Notes: generated by a model from the sequence alone, not told the origin. A stretch of 64,000 nt of DNA from Salinihabitans flavidus (GCF_900110425.1 NZ_FODS01000013.1:41451-105450), one strand, 5' to 3'; positions 36,495 to 45,527 are shown, counted from the stretch's first letter. Made by a program: numbers and translations.

Positions 36495-38600
36495 TCACAG
36501 CCCAAAGGCCGAATAGGGGTAGTAACGCACCGCATCGCCCGGTGCGATCTCGCGCGCGCCGTCCTCAAGCTCCACCAGCCCCTCGGCCCAGCTCAGCCCG
36601 CTGATCCGGCCCGACCCTTCGGAGGCGAACACCTCGACCCGGCCATCGCGCAGCCGGGCGCGCAGAAACTCCCGCCGCCCCGGTTTCTTCGACTTGGCGA
36701 ATCCCGCCGGAAGCAGCATCGGCTCCGGCAGGCTCCAGCCCTGACCGGCCAGAAGCCCCAGCGCCGGACGGGCAAAGACGAGCGTGCAGACCATCGCCGC
36801 CACCGGGTTGCCCGGCAGGCCGAAAACCGGAACGCCGCGCCACAGGCCAAGCGCCAGCGGGCGCCCCGGCTTGATGGCGATGCGCCACAGCGCGCGCGAT
36901 CCCGTCCCACCCAGAAGCGCGGAGACGTGATCCTCGTCGCCGGCCGACGCGCCCCCCGACGTCAGGATCGCATCGGCCCCATCGGCTGCCTTGTCCAGCG
37001 CGGCACGCAGCGCGGCGCGGTCGTCGGGCACGCGGCCCATGTCGCGCGGCACCGCGCCGAACCGCTCCAGCATGGCCAGAAGCATGGGCCGGTTTGCGTC
37101 GTAGATCTGATGCCCGCTGGCCGGGCCGCCCGCCTCGGCCAGTTCGTCCCCGGTGGAGATCACTGCCACCCGGAGCGCCTCGCGCACCGTCACGTCACCC
37201 ACGCCCGTCGCGGCCATCAATGCCAGATCAGCGGGGGTGATCACCCGGCCCGCCGGCAGGATCTGCGCCCCTTCGGCCACATCCTCCCCGGCCTCGCGGG
37301 TATTGGCGCCGCGCTTTACTGGCCCGCGAAAGGCGATCTCCCCCTCGCCGCGCGTCACATCCTCTTGCAGGATCACCGTGTCGGCCCCCTCCGGCAGGCT
37401 CGCGCCCGTCAGGATACGCAGCGCATGACCGCCGGGCAGCGCCGCGCCATAGGGCACCCCCGCCGCAGACCGGCCCGGCGCCAGCGGCAACACCTGCGCG
37501 CCCGCGCCCGTATCCGAATGAGCGAAGGCATAGCCATCCACCGCGCTGTTGGGCTGCGGCGGGTTGGCCCGCGCGGCCCGCACCGGCTCCGCCAGAACGC
37601 GGCCGAGCGTCTGCACCGCCGCCAGCCGCACCGCCCCTGTCACGGGGCCGAGCCGCCCGCGCAACAGCTCATGCGCCTCGTCCACGGGCGCCCAGTCCAC
37701 CCCCGCCGGCAGAGCAAAGCAATCGTCCCGAAGGGGGGGTGGGTGCAAACCACCGGAAGCCGCCTTCTCGAGTTTGTCCTCGTGGCCCAATCCCATGATC
37801 CATCCCTCCTCAGGAGCGGATACATCCAGCATGTCCGACAGATCATCCAGAGACAAGCGGGCAACGGCGCGCGCGAGAAGGCGCACTTGATGCGCATCGC
37901 GGATACCGCCCAGAGCCGACGCTTTCTTGACGGCTCCGTTGATCAGCGTTGGCCAGACTTCCACCACAGCCACAGGGGAACTGAGTGGCTCAAAAGGCCA
38001 GACCGCCAACTGTCCGTCAAAGCGATGGCGTAGCCTGTTGAGTACTGGAAGCCCGGTCAACACCTGTCCGCCCACGGCCCCGGCACCCCCCATCTGCCAG
38101 CACGTGAAAGCGCCGCGCGCAATGTTCTCGACAACTCGCCGGTCTGGAAGACCGTGACCCCTCCGCGTGTTTTGGCGCGGCAGGTGAGCAATGTCGCGTT
38201 TCAGACCATTGAACCAGAAAGGACCAGTCCCGGGAAAGCGCGCGTTAATCTCCCCAGCCAGATCAAAGCGGGTGTTGGCACGGGGCGTATCCTCAATCCG
38301 CGCCTCCAACCATTCCCAAACAGCGAAAGGGTCCGGACATCCTGTCAGTCCTGCCGCGAACCCCTTCGGGAAACCGAACGGAAAATCGAAGCCAAGCAGG
38401 AGCCTACGACCAGCGGAGCATTCACCCTCGATCAGTTCAGTCAGCGCAGCTTCGGCCACCGCACGATTTCGCAGATAACGCGGGGGCAACTCCACACCAT
38501 CTCGAACCAGCCCCAGCCAGATCGCATCCTTTCGCGGTGTCGGCCCTGTATCATTACCCCCCGACCAGTCGACCATCGCAACCGTGTTGAACGGTATCAC
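36495..38600 (-). CDS. moeA: DUF429-like domain fused to MoeA molybdopterin molybdotransferase
   Basis: 701 residues, against about 400 for MoeA alone. Residues 293-701 are MoeA: P-V-D-E-A-H-E-L-L near the start, N-S-A-V-D-G-Y-A-F, T-G-A-S-L-P-E-G-A-D-T-V, and the MPT-binding T-S-G-G-A-S-A-G-D-E-D-H and L-P-G-N-P-V-A-A. Residues 1-290 show V-D-W-S-G-G-N, L-L-L-G-F-D-F-P-F-G and V-V-E-V-W-P, a spacing like the RNase H-like DUF429 family. The N-terminal DNA is lower in GC than the MoeA part. The GTG start overlaps the mobB stop (GTGA); an ATG eight codons later is possible. MoeA inserts molybdate into MPT; the role of the extra domain is unknown. Confidence 0.85.
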   Translation of the reverse strand: MIPFNTVAMVDWSGGNDTGPTPRKDAIWLGLVRDGVELPPRYLRNRAVAEAALTELIEGECSAGRRLLLGFDFPFGFPKGFAAGLTGCPDPFAVWEWLEARIEDTPRANTRFDLAGEINARFPGTGPFWFNGLKRDIAHLPRQNTRRGHGLPDRRVVENIARGAFTCWQMGGAGAVGGQVLTGLPVLNRLRHRFDGQLAVWPFEPLSSPVAVVEVWPTLINGAVKKASALGGIRDAHQVRLLARAVARLSLDDLSDMLDVSAPEEGWIMGLGHEDKLEKAASGGLHPPPLRDDCFALPAGVDWAPVDEAHELLRGRLGPVTGAVRLAAVQTLGRVLAEPVRAARANPPQPNSAVDGYAFAHSDTGAGAQVLPLAPGRSAAGVPYGAALPGGHALRILTGASLPEGADTVILQEDVTRGEGEIAFRGPVKRGANTREAGEDVAEGAQILPAGRVITPADLALMAATGVGDVTVREALRVAVISTGDELAEAGGPASGHQIYDANRPMLLAMLERFGAVPRDMGRVPDDRAALRAALDKAADGADAILTSGGASAGDEDHVSALLGGTGSRALWRIAIKPGRPLALGLWRGVPVFGLPGNPVAAMVCTLVFARPALGLLAGQGWSLPEPMLLPAGFAKSKKPGRREFLRARLRDGRVEVFASEGSGRISGLSWAEGLVELEDGAREIAPGDAVRYYPYSAFGL

Positions 38601-39088
38601 AACCCCACCTCCCGCAGGATGAAGTCGGCAATCGCACGGGTATCGTCCAGATCGAACACAGGCCGGTCAAGCGTCAGCGGCACATCCGAGGCCACGGCGC
38701 GCACTGTCGGCTCGTCCGGCGCGATGAGCGGGTTTCCGGTCTCGGCGCGGTGCGCCTCCACCTTGGGGTGACTGTCGCGCTTGTAGCCCTCCACCAGCAC
38801 CAGATCGACCGGCGCGAGCCGCGCCAGAAGCTCCGAAAGCGGCGGTTCCTGCTCGCCGTCAAGCTCATGCATGAGCGCCCACCGCCGCCCCGAGGCCAAA
38901 AGCACCTCGCGCGCGCCGGCGCTTCTGTGGCGGTGGCTGTCCTTGCCGGGTTGATCCACGTCGAAGCTGTGATGGGCGTGTTTCACGGTGGAGACGGAAA
39001 ACCCGCGCCCGGTGATCTCTGTCACCAGCCGCTCCATCAACCCGGTCTTGCCGGCGTTCTTCCAGCCGGTGACCCCGTAGATCCTCAT
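38597..39088 (-). CDS. mobB: Molybdopterin-guanine dinucleotide biosynthesis adaptor MobB
   Basis: 163 residues with the Walker-A-like G-W-K-N-A-G-K-T-G near residue 8 and V-E-G-Y-K-R near residue 102, the MobB P-loop pattern. It binds GTP and helps MobA form the guanine dinucleotide cofactor. It overlaps both mobA and the moeA fusion by 4 bp, so the cluster is translated as a coupled set. Confidence 0.93.
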   Translation of the reverse strand: MRIYGVTGWKNAGKTGLMERLVTEITGRGFSVSTVKHAHHSFDVDQPGKDSHRHRSAGAREVLLASGRRWALMHELDGEQEPPLSELLARLAPVDLVLVEGYKRDSHPKVEAHRAETGNPLIAPDEPTVRAVASDVPLTLDRPVFDLDDTRAIADFILREVGL

Positions 39089-39708
39089 TCCCGGCCCTTC
39101 CCCATCAAGCGCCGCGCCTGATCCAGGTCGTCGGGCGTGTTCACGTTGAAGAACGGATCGCCCGCGCCGGTATCGAACACCGCCGTGCCCGCGTCATGCG
39201 CCTGCGTCCAGATCACCACCTTGCGCAGCCCGCCCCGAAGCGCCGCGCGCAGATCGTCGCGCAGCGCGACCGGCCAGAGCCCGAAGGTCGGCTGATGCCA
39301 GATCCGGCCGGTCTCATCCTCCGTCGCCGCAAGCGCCAGCGGATGCGCGCACCCTTCGGCCGCCAGAAGCAGGCGCGGCACCAGATCGCAGGGGAAAAAC
39401 GGCGTGTCGGCGGCGGCGGTCACGATCGCCTCGCCCCCCTGCCCGGCGGCCCAGTCGAGCCCGGCCAGAACCCCCGCCAGCGGTCCGGCAAAGCCCTCGA
39501 TACTGTCGGGCAGCACCGGCAGGCCAAGATCGTCGAACCGACCCGCATCGCCATTGGCGTTGAGCGCGAGCCCCGCCACCTGCGGCGCCAGCCGGTCGAT
39601 GACATGTTCAAGGATCGACCGCCCGCCAAGATCGAGCCGCCCCTTGTCGCCGCCGCCCATGCGCGTGGCCAGCCCACCCGCGAGGATCACGCCCAGTGGC
39701 TGTTTCAA
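39085..39708 (-). CDS. mobA: Molybdenum cofactor guanylyltransferase MobA
   Basis: 207 residues from a TTG start that overlaps the fdhD stop, with AAGGGGGCGCGG upstream. The nucleotide motif is V-I-L-A-G-G-L-A-T-R-M-G-G-G-D-K, and A-A-D-T-P-F-F appears near residue 105. It joins GMP to molybdopterin to make MGD. The open frame extends upstream but without a ribosome site and across fdhD. Confidence 0.93.
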   Translation of the reverse strand: MKQPLGVILAGGLATRMGGGDKGRLDLGGRSILEHVIDRLAPQVAGLALNANGDAGRFDDLGLPVLPDSIEGFAGPLAGVLAGLDWAAGQGGEAIVTAAADTPFFPCDLVPRLLLAAEGCAHPLALAATEDETGRIWHQPTFGLWPVALRDDLRAALRGGLRKVVIWTQAHDAGTAVFDTGAGDPFFNVNTPDDLDQARRLMGKGRE

Positions 39709-40598
39709 GTCCGCGCCCCCTTGCGGCTGTGCTTGCGCGCCTCGTCGGGCACGGCGGAGGGGTCCGCGTCGCGCACAAGACGCTCTTCGCCCGACAGGCA
39801 GACGAAGCGTTGCCCGCGCATCCGCCCGATCAGCGTCAGCCCGACCTGCTGCGCGATCTCCACCCCCCACGCGGTGAAGCCGGAGCGCGAGGCAAGCACC
39901 GGGATGCCCATGAGCGCGGTCTTGATCACCATCTCCGACGTCAACCGCCCGGTGGTGTAAAGGATCTTGTCCGCCGCGCCGATCCCTTCGGAGAACATCC
40001 AGCCGGCGATCTTGTCCACCGCGTTGTGCCGGCCCACGTCCTCCATGTAGACAAGCGGGCGCCCCTCCCGGCACAGCACCGTGCCGTGGATCGCCCCCGC
40101 CTCGAGGTAAAGCGAGGGCGTGCGGTTGATCGTGTGGGCCAGCGCATAAAGATCGGAGGTTTTCACCTGCGCCGGCGGAAGCGTCAGATCCTCCAGCCCC
40201 TCCATCATGTCGCCAAAGACCGTGCCCACCGCGCAGCCGCTGGTGCGGGTCTTCTTGGCGAGCTTGTCCTCGTGGCTGGTCTGCTCCGCGGTGCGCACCA
40301 CCACGGTCTCCAGATCCTCGTCGTAATCCACGCCGGTGACCGTGTCGCTGTCGCGCAGCATCCCCTGATTGCGCAGGAACCCCAGCGCGAGGTAATCGGG
40401 ATAGTCGCCGATGGTCATCGCGGTGACGATTTCCCGCGCGTTGAGAAAGATGGTCAGGGGGCGTTCCTCCACCACGCGGATCTCCACGGCCTCGCCCTGC
40501 TGATCGGTGCCGGTGACGGCGCGGGTCAGACGCTCCGCCTGCGGATCGGGGGCAATCACATAGTGCTGCGCGACGTCACTGCTGCGGGTCAATTGCAT
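39705..40598 (-). CDS. fdhD: Formate dehydrogenase accessory sulfurtransferase FdhD
   Basis: 297 residues. Family motifs R-V-V-E-E-R-P-L-T-I, I-G-D-Y-P-D-Y-L-A-L-G-F-L, and V-G-R-H-N-A-V-D-K are present. FdhD passes sulfur to the molybdenum cofactor of formate dehydrogenase. The usual C-x-x-C pair is represented only by C122 in S-G-C-A-V-G; the second Cys is a Gly, as in some members of the family. fdh structural genes are not in the window. Confidence 0.92.
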   Translation of the reverse strand: MQLTRSSDVAQHYVIAPDPQAERLTRAVTGTDQQGEAVEIRVVEERPLTIFLNAREIVTAMTIGDYPDYLALGFLRNQGMLRDSDTVTGVDYDEDLETVVVRTAEQTSHEDKLAKKTRTSGCAVGTVFGDMMEGLEDLTLPPAQVKTSDLYALAHTINRTPSLYLEAGAIHGTVLCREGRPLVYMEDVGRHNAVDKIAGWMFSEGIGAADKILYTTGRLTSEMVIKTALMGIPVLASRSGFTAWGVEIAQQVGLTLIGRMRGQRFVCLSGEERLVRDADPSAVPDEARKHSRKGART

Positions 40599-40650
40599 CT
40601 CTCCGTTTTGGCGGGTAGGGATTTTCCGGCTCCGACTCTAGAGGCTTTAC

Positions 40651-41367
40651 ATGGCATCCTCCACCACCAATTCGGCCTATTGGCAGGGCGTGCGCGACGG
40701 CGCGCCCTTTGTTCTGGTGGTCGCGCCCTTTGCGCTTCTGTTCGGCGTGGTGGCGACGGAGGCGGGCCTCAACCTTCTGGAAACAATGGCGTTTTCGGTT
40801 CTGGTGATTGCCGGGGCATCGCAGTTCACCGCATTGCAGCTTCTGACGGAGAATGCGCCCACGGTGATCGTTCTGGCCTCGGCGCTGGCGGTGAACCTGC
40901 GCATGGCGATGTATTCGGCCTCTCTCGTGCCGCATCTGGGCGCCGCGCCCTTGTGGCAGCGGGCCTTCGCGGCCTATTTCCTCGTCGATCAGAGCTATGC
41001 CATGGGGATCGTGAAATACGAACGCGACCGCGACATGAGCCTGCGCGAGAAGATGGCCTATTTCTTCGGAGTGGTCACGCCGATCTGCCCGAACTGGTAT
41101 CTCTTCACCCTGATCGGGGCGCTGGTGGGGCAGAAGATCCCGCCGGAGATGGCACTCGATTTCGCAGTGCCGATCACCTTCATCGCGCTGACCGCGCCGA
41201 TGCTGCGCACGGGGGCCCATGTCGCCGCCGCGCTCATGTCGGTGACGCTGGCGCTTGTTCTTGCCGGGCTCCCGTACAACTCGGGGCTTCTTGTCGCCGG
41301 GATCGGCGGAATGATCACCGGCGCGCAGGCCGAGCTCTGGATGGAACGGCGGGGGATGAAGGTATGA
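40651..41367 (+). CDS. azlC: Branched-chain amino acid exporter, AzlC subunit
   Basis: 238 residues with five or more membrane helices. The AzlC opening W-Q-G-V-R-D-G-A-P-F and the helix G-A-S-Q-F-T-A-L-Q-L-L match the family, which with AzlD exports branched-chain amino acids or analogues. The stop overlaps the azlD start by 4 bp (ATGA). Divergent from fdhD with a 52-bp gap. Confidence 0.92.
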   Translation: MASSTTNSAYWQGVRDGAPFVLVVAPFALLFGVVATEAGLNLLETMAFSVLVIAGASQFTALQLLTENAPTVIVLASALAVNLRMAMYSASLVPHLGAAPLWQRAFAAYFLVDQSYAMGIVKYERDRDMSLREKMAYFFGVVTPICPNWYLFTLIGALVGQKIPPEMALDFAVPITFIALTAPMLRTGAHVAAALMSVTLALVLAGLPYNSGLLVAGIGGMITGAQAELWMERRGMKV

Positions 41368-41690
41368 CCATCGACACCGGCACACTCTGGATCGTGATCA
41401 TCGGGCTTGGACTGGGCAGTTTCGCGTTGCGCTTTTTCTTTCTGGGGGTGATCGGGGACCGGCCCCTGCCACGCTGGGTGCTGCGGCATCTGCGCTATAC
41501 GGCGGTGGCGGTCCTGCCCGGGCTGGTGGCCCCGCTGGTAATCTGGCCGGCCGCCACGGGCGGCAGCACCGATATACCGCGTCTGACCGCCGCGCTCGTC
41601 ACGCTGGCGGTCGGGATCACCACGAAAAACGTGCTCTTGTCGATCTTCTGCGGGGCGGCCACGCTCTACGCTGGGATATTCCTGTTCTGA
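41364..41690 (+). CDS. azlD: Branched-chain amino acid exporter, AzlD subunit
   Basis: 108 residues, four hydrophobic segments, with R-F-F-F-L and V-L-R-H-L-R-Y-T-A-V-A-V-L-P, the usual AzlD motifs. Small membrane partner of AzlC, translationally coupled to it. Confidence 0.9.
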   Translation: MTIDTGTLWIVIIGLGLGSFALRFFFLGVIGDRPLPRWVLRHLRYTAVAVLPGLVAPLVIWPAATGGSTDIPRLTAALVTLAVGITTKNVLLSIFCGAATLYAGIFLF

Positions 41691-41703
41691 AACCGTCGTC
41701 TGC

Positions 41704-42342
41704 TCAGCCACCAGCGCGTTTCATCGCCGCGTAATCCTCTGGCACGAAATTGCGCAGAACTTTCGTCTTGTCGTCGTCGTCGTATTCGTAAAGCCGCTGT
41801 ATGGTGGCCCCCTTGGCGGCGAAATCGTCGATCAGGCGCTTGGGAAAATAAGTGCGCCCGATGTCGCCGAAACCGGGAAGTTGCGACAGCAGGTCGGAGG
41901 TGGCATAGGCGCATTGCGCCTGGCTCACCGGGCCATAGGCAAGCGCCTTCTGCAACGCCATCTCTGCCACCTGTGGGCTGACTTCCAGCTCCTGCACCAC
42001 GACGTGATAGGTCTTGCGCGCGTGAAAGCGGGTGTAGACGTCAACCATGTAAGGGGTCATGCCGTAGACGACATCGTCATGCGATACGATCCCCTCCTTA
42101 CGGAACGATCCCGCGGGATCGAAGGCGACGCGCTGCGATCCGTTGATCAGGATGGAGCTGTGCGCGCCCGCTCCGGTATCGTTGTTGAGCATCGTGTAAA
42201 GCGTGAGCTTGGGCGGCCCGTCATGCCGGAAAATGGCCCTGGACACCTCTTCGGGGGAGGCGCCGCCCTTGTTGGGGGTGGTGCAGGCTGTCACCGAAAC
42301 AAGCGCGGCCAGCAGCGAAAGGATGCGAAGCATGATATACAT
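41704..42342 (-). CDS. Lipoprotein, possible YiiX/NlpC-P60-like hydrolase
   Basis: 212 residues. A lipobox (V-S-V-T-A-C) puts the lipidated Cys near residue 20. The order A-H-S-S-I-L-I-N followed later by A-Q-C-A-Y-A-T-S-D-L-L has His before Cys, which is the order in circularly permuted papain-like families (YiiX, LRAT). If so it could be a peptidase or amidase, but no neighbour shows its substrate. A second ATG at 42333 is equally possible as start; ribosome sites are weak for both. Confidence 0.65.
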   Translation of the reverse strand: MYIMLRILSLLAALVSVTACTTPNKGGASPEEVSRAIFRHDGPPKLTLYTMLNNDTGAGAHSSILINGSQRVAFDPAGSFRKEGIVSHDDVVYGMTPYMVDVYTRFHARKTYHVVVQELEVSPQVAEMALQKALAYGPVSQAQCAYATSDLLSQLPGFGDIGRTYFPKRLIDDFAAKGATIQRLYEYDDDDKTKVLRNFVPEDYAAMKRAGG

Positions 42343-42373
42343 GGTCAGGCCCTGCCCGCGCTATGCAAGGCAA

Positions 42374-42514
42374 TCAACTGTTGAAAATCGCCAGGAAGAT
42401 CAGGATGGCGATCACCCCGCCCGCGGCCCACATCATCCACCTGACGAAGCCGGCGAAGGTCTGCTCCTGAACCTCGGTATTCATTTCGCCATGCTTGTGC
42501 TCTTGCTCGGCCAT
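42374..42514 (-). CDS. aa3-type cytochrome c oxidase subunit IV
   Basis: 46 residues, too short for most gene callers. The protein starts M-A-E-Q-E-H-K-H-G-E-M, has F-A-G-F-V-R-W, then one membrane helix ending in L-I-F-L-A-I-F-N-S. This is the bacterial aa3 oxidase subunit IV family, a single-helix accessory of the terminal oxidase. GAGGAACCGTG precedes the ATG. The other oxidase subunits are not in the window. Confidence 0.85.
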   Translation of the reverse strand: MAEQEHKHGEMNTEVQEQTFAGFVRWMMWAAGGVIAILIFLAIFNS

Positions 42515-42639
42515 GTTCACGGTTCCTCTCGTATGCGTTTGGGCAGTTGGTTACTGTATTCGCGCAGCTCTGTCACGAGGTCAATCGCGCATGGGCACCC
42601 TGCCGCAAATATGTGATCGAACCCCGAGGCACGCAACCC

Positions 42640-43686
42640 TCAGACCATTTGCCAGAGCCAGGCGCCATCGTCCCGGCGGCGGCGGCGCACGTCGCCCTGA
42701 TGCAACAGGTGGTTGAGATGGGCAATCGCCTCCACCAGCGCAAGGCCATAGGCCTCGCCCCGGATCTCGCGCTTGAAGACCGGCACGAAACACTCCGCGG
42801 CGGTGCGCTCCTCGGTCAGAAACGCCCGAAGCCGCGACAGCGCACCCTCGTGGTTTTCGATCAACTGCCGCATTCGTAGCGGAAGGCCGGTAAAGGGCAC
42901 CTTGTGCCCGCCAAGCGCGATCTGATCGGGGCGGGCCAGCCGCGACAGCCGTTCGCAGCTTTCAAGCCACTCGCCCAGCGGGTCGGCGTGGGGCTCTGTC
43001 GCATAGACCCCGATGTTGGAGCTGATCGACGGCAGGATCTGATCGCCCGACAGCACGAGGTTGTCATCCCGGCTCCAGAATGTGGCCTGCTCTGGCGCGT
43101 GGCCGTGACCGATATGAACATCCCAGTCGCGCCCGCCGATGGTGATCACGTCATCCTGCTGAATCCGGCGAAAGCCAAGCGGCATCGGCGCCACCACATC
43201 GGCAAAGTTGAAGGGCCGCTCGCTGGCCCGCTTGTGAAACAGCTCTTCGTCCATCCCGGCGCTGCGCCAGAAATCAAGCGTTTCCTGCTTGGGCACCGCA
43301 TGCACGTCAAGTTGCAGCATCCGCGCGAAAAGCCAGCTTGTCCGCGTCGCCCAAAGCTCCGCGCCATGCTCGCTCTGGAACCACCCGGCAAGGCCGACAT
43401 GATCGGGATGGTGATGGGTCAGGATCACGCGCGTGACCGGTTTGCCCTTGAGCGCGCCCTCTTGTAGCAGCGCGGTCCAGATCGCGCGGCTCTCGTCCGT
43501 TCCGATCCCGGTGTCGATGATGGTCCAGCCGTCACCCTCGTCGAAGGCATAGATATTGACGTGGTCGAGCGCGAAAGGCAGTGGCAGGCGAATCCAAAGC
43601 ACCCCCTCGGCCACCTCGCGGGCGGTGCCCGGCTCCGGCGGTGTGTCCCATGGATAGCGGATGGCGGGGGCGGCGGCGGTAGTCAT
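42640..43686 (-). CDS. MBL-fold metallo-hydrolase
   Basis: 348 residues. The metal motif is L-T-H-H-H-P-D-H-V-G, with a later G-H-G-H-A-P-E and G-G-H-K. A C-terminal winged-helix-like region follows (H-L-N-H-L-L-H-Q-G-D-V-R-R-R). Its ATG overlaps the acyl-CoA dehydrogenase stop (ATGA), so the two are coupled. This arrangement suggests a thioesterase or glyoxalase-type step in the same acyl-CoA route; the substrate is unknown. Confidence 0.85.
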   Translation of the reverse strand: MTTAAAPAIRYPWDTPPEPGTAREVAEGVLWIRLPLPFALDHVNIYAFDEGDGWTIIDTGIGTDESRAIWTALLQEGALKGKPVTRVILTHHHPDHVGLAGWFQSEHGAELWATRTSWLFARMLQLDVHAVPKQETLDFWRSAGMDEELFHKRASERPFNFADVVAPMPLGFRRIQQDDVITIGGRDWDVHIGHGHAPEQATFWSRDDNLVLSGDQILPSISSNIGVYATEPHADPLGEWLESCERLSRLARPDQIALGGHKVPFTGLPLRMRQLIENHEGALSRLRAFLTEERTAAECFVPVFKREIRGEAYGLALVEAIAHLNHLLHQGDVRRRRRDDGAWLWQMV

Positions 43687-45404
43687 AATGCGGCAAGATC
43701 CTCTGCGCTGAGGGCATAAAGCCCCTCCGCCCCCTGACGCACATGGGCCAGAAGTCCGGCATGTTCGGGCAGCAGACGGGTGATGTAGAACCGCGCCAGT
43801 CGGGCGCGCGGGCTGTCGTAACCCGCCGCCATCGCCGCCTGCAAGTGGTAATGCCCGCCCAGAACCCGCGCGAAGGCGGTCAGATAGGGCACCGCCCCGG
43901 CGAAACGGTCATTGAAATCGTCCTGCTCGATCAGCCATTCGGTCGCCTCGCGCAGGGTCTCGGCCGCCTGCCACACCGGCTCTGCCAGATCCGGCAGCTT
44001 GCCGCGCACCGATTCGGCGAACCCCTCGATCTCGTCCAGCAGGGCAAAAGCCGCCTCGCCGCCGTCCATCATCTTGCGCGCCACGAGGTCCATCGCCTGA
44101 ATGCCGTTGGTGCCCTCGTAGATCGCGGTCACGCGCACATCGCGGGAAAACTGCGCCGCGCCGGTTTCCTCTATATAGCCCATGCCGCCATGCACCTGCA
44201 CGCCGATCTCGGACACGCGGATGCCCGTGTCGGTTCCGAAGGCCTTGGCAATCGGCGTCAGGAAGGCGGCGCGCGCCGTCCAGTCCGCCTCGCCGGTGGC
44301 GTGGCCCATGTCGATCGCCACCGCGCACGACAGAGCGATCGCCCGCGCGGCAAAGACATCCGCCTTCATCGTCAGAAGCATCCGCCGCACATCGGCATGA
44401 TCGACGATCATTCCGGTGCCACCCTCGATGGGGCTGCGGCCCTGCTTGCGATCCTGCGCATAGGCCAGCGCGTGCTGATAGGCCGCCTCGGCCACGCCGA
44501 TCCCCTGTCCGCCGACGCCAAGGCGCGCGTTGTTCATCATGGTGAACATCGCCTTCAGCCCGTCGTGCGGCTCTCCGACAAGCCAGCCGGTCGCGCCATC
44601 GTACTGCATCACCGCGGTGGGCGATCCGTGCAGGCCCATCTTGTGCTCAAGGCTCACCACCTTGAGCGTATTGGCCTTGCCGGGATTGCCGCTTTCGTCG
44701 GGGATGTACTTGGGCACCATGAACAGGCTGATCCCCTTGCTGCCGGGCACCGCGTCCGGCAGCCGCGCCAGCACCAGGTGGCAGACATTGCCGGTGAAAT
44801 CATTGTCCCCCCACGAGATATAGATCTTCTGCCCGGTGATCGCATGGGTGCCGTCACCGTTCGGCTCCGCCCTCGTGCGAAGCGCGCCCACGTCCGAGCC
44901 GGCCTGCGGCTCTGTCAGGTTCATCGTGCCCGACCATTCGCCGGAAATCAGCTTGGGCAGGTAAAGCGCCTTGAGCTCGTCGCTCGCGTGCGCCTCCAGC
45001 GCCTCGATCTGGCCCTGAGTCATCAGCGGGTTGAGTTGCAGCGACAGGCACGATTGCGCCATCATCTCGTTCACGGCGGTGGTCACGGTCAGCGGCAGAC
45101 CCATGCCGCCATGCTCCGCCCCCGCGCTGGTGGAGATCCAGCCGCCCTCGGCGATCTTGCCATAGGCTTCGGCAAAGCCGGGCGAGGTGCGCACGACACC
45201 GTTCTCAAGCACCGCAGGATGCAGATCGCCATTGCGCCAGACCGGATACATGACCTCTTCGCACATGCGGCCCGCTTCCGACAGGATGGCATCCACCGTG
45301 TCGCGGTCGGCCTCGGCGAAGGTCTCGGTTCCGATGACCTGACCAAGGCCCACGACATGATCGAACAGAAAGGTGTAATCCGCGACAGGGGCGCGATAGG
45401 GCAT
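43683..45404 (-). CDS. Acyl-CoA dehydrogenase, long DmdC/FadE-like type
   Basis: 573 residues, longer than the usual 380-residue members and with the extra C-terminal domain of the DmdC-like group. FAD motif M-N-L-T-E-P-Q-A-G-S-D, catalytic Glu in Y-E-G-T-N-G-I-Q, and Q-V-H-G-G-M-G-Y. The N-terminus M-P-Y-R-A-P-V-A-D-Y is typical of these long forms, which include the methylmercaptopropionyl-CoA dehydrogenase of DMSP breakdown. Substrate cannot be assigned. GGAGCAAACC precedes the ATG. Electrons should go to ETF and ETF-QO. Confidence 0.88.
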   Translation of the reverse strand: MPYRAPVADYTFLFDHVVGLGQVIGTETFAEADRDTVDAILSEAGRMCEEVMYPVWRNGDLHPAVLENGVVRTSPGFAEAYGKIAEGGWISTSAGAEHGGMGLPLTVTTAVNEMMAQSCLSLQLNPLMTQGQIEALEAHASDELKALYLPKLISGEWSGTMNLTEPQAGSDVGALRTRAEPNGDGTHAITGQKIYISWGDNDFTGNVCHLVLARLPDAVPGSKGISLFMVPKYIPDESGNPGKANTLKVVSLEHKMGLHGSPTAVMQYDGATGWLVGEPHDGLKAMFTMMNNARLGVGGQGIGVAEAAYQHALAYAQDRKQGRSPIEGGTGMIVDHADVRRMLLTMKADVFAARAIALSCAVAIDMGHATGEADWTARAAFLTPIAKAFGTDTGIRVSEIGVQVHGGMGYIEETGAAQFSRDVRVTAIYEGTNGIQAMDLVARKMMDGGEAAFALLDEIEGFAESVRGKLPDLAEPVWQAAETLREATEWLIEQDDFNDRFAGAVPYLTAFARVLGGHYHLQAAMAAGYDSPRARLARFYITRLLPEHAGLLAHVRQGAEGLYALSAEDLAAL

Positions 45405-45527
45405 GGTTTGCTCCAATCCGGCTTGGCTTTGACGACCCGCACTTGTATGCAGTTTCACACCACAGGGTAAGGCCCCGCGCCGCCCGGTCAAAGCAAAACG
45501 CAGCGTCACCGAAGGCCCGCGCCATCC

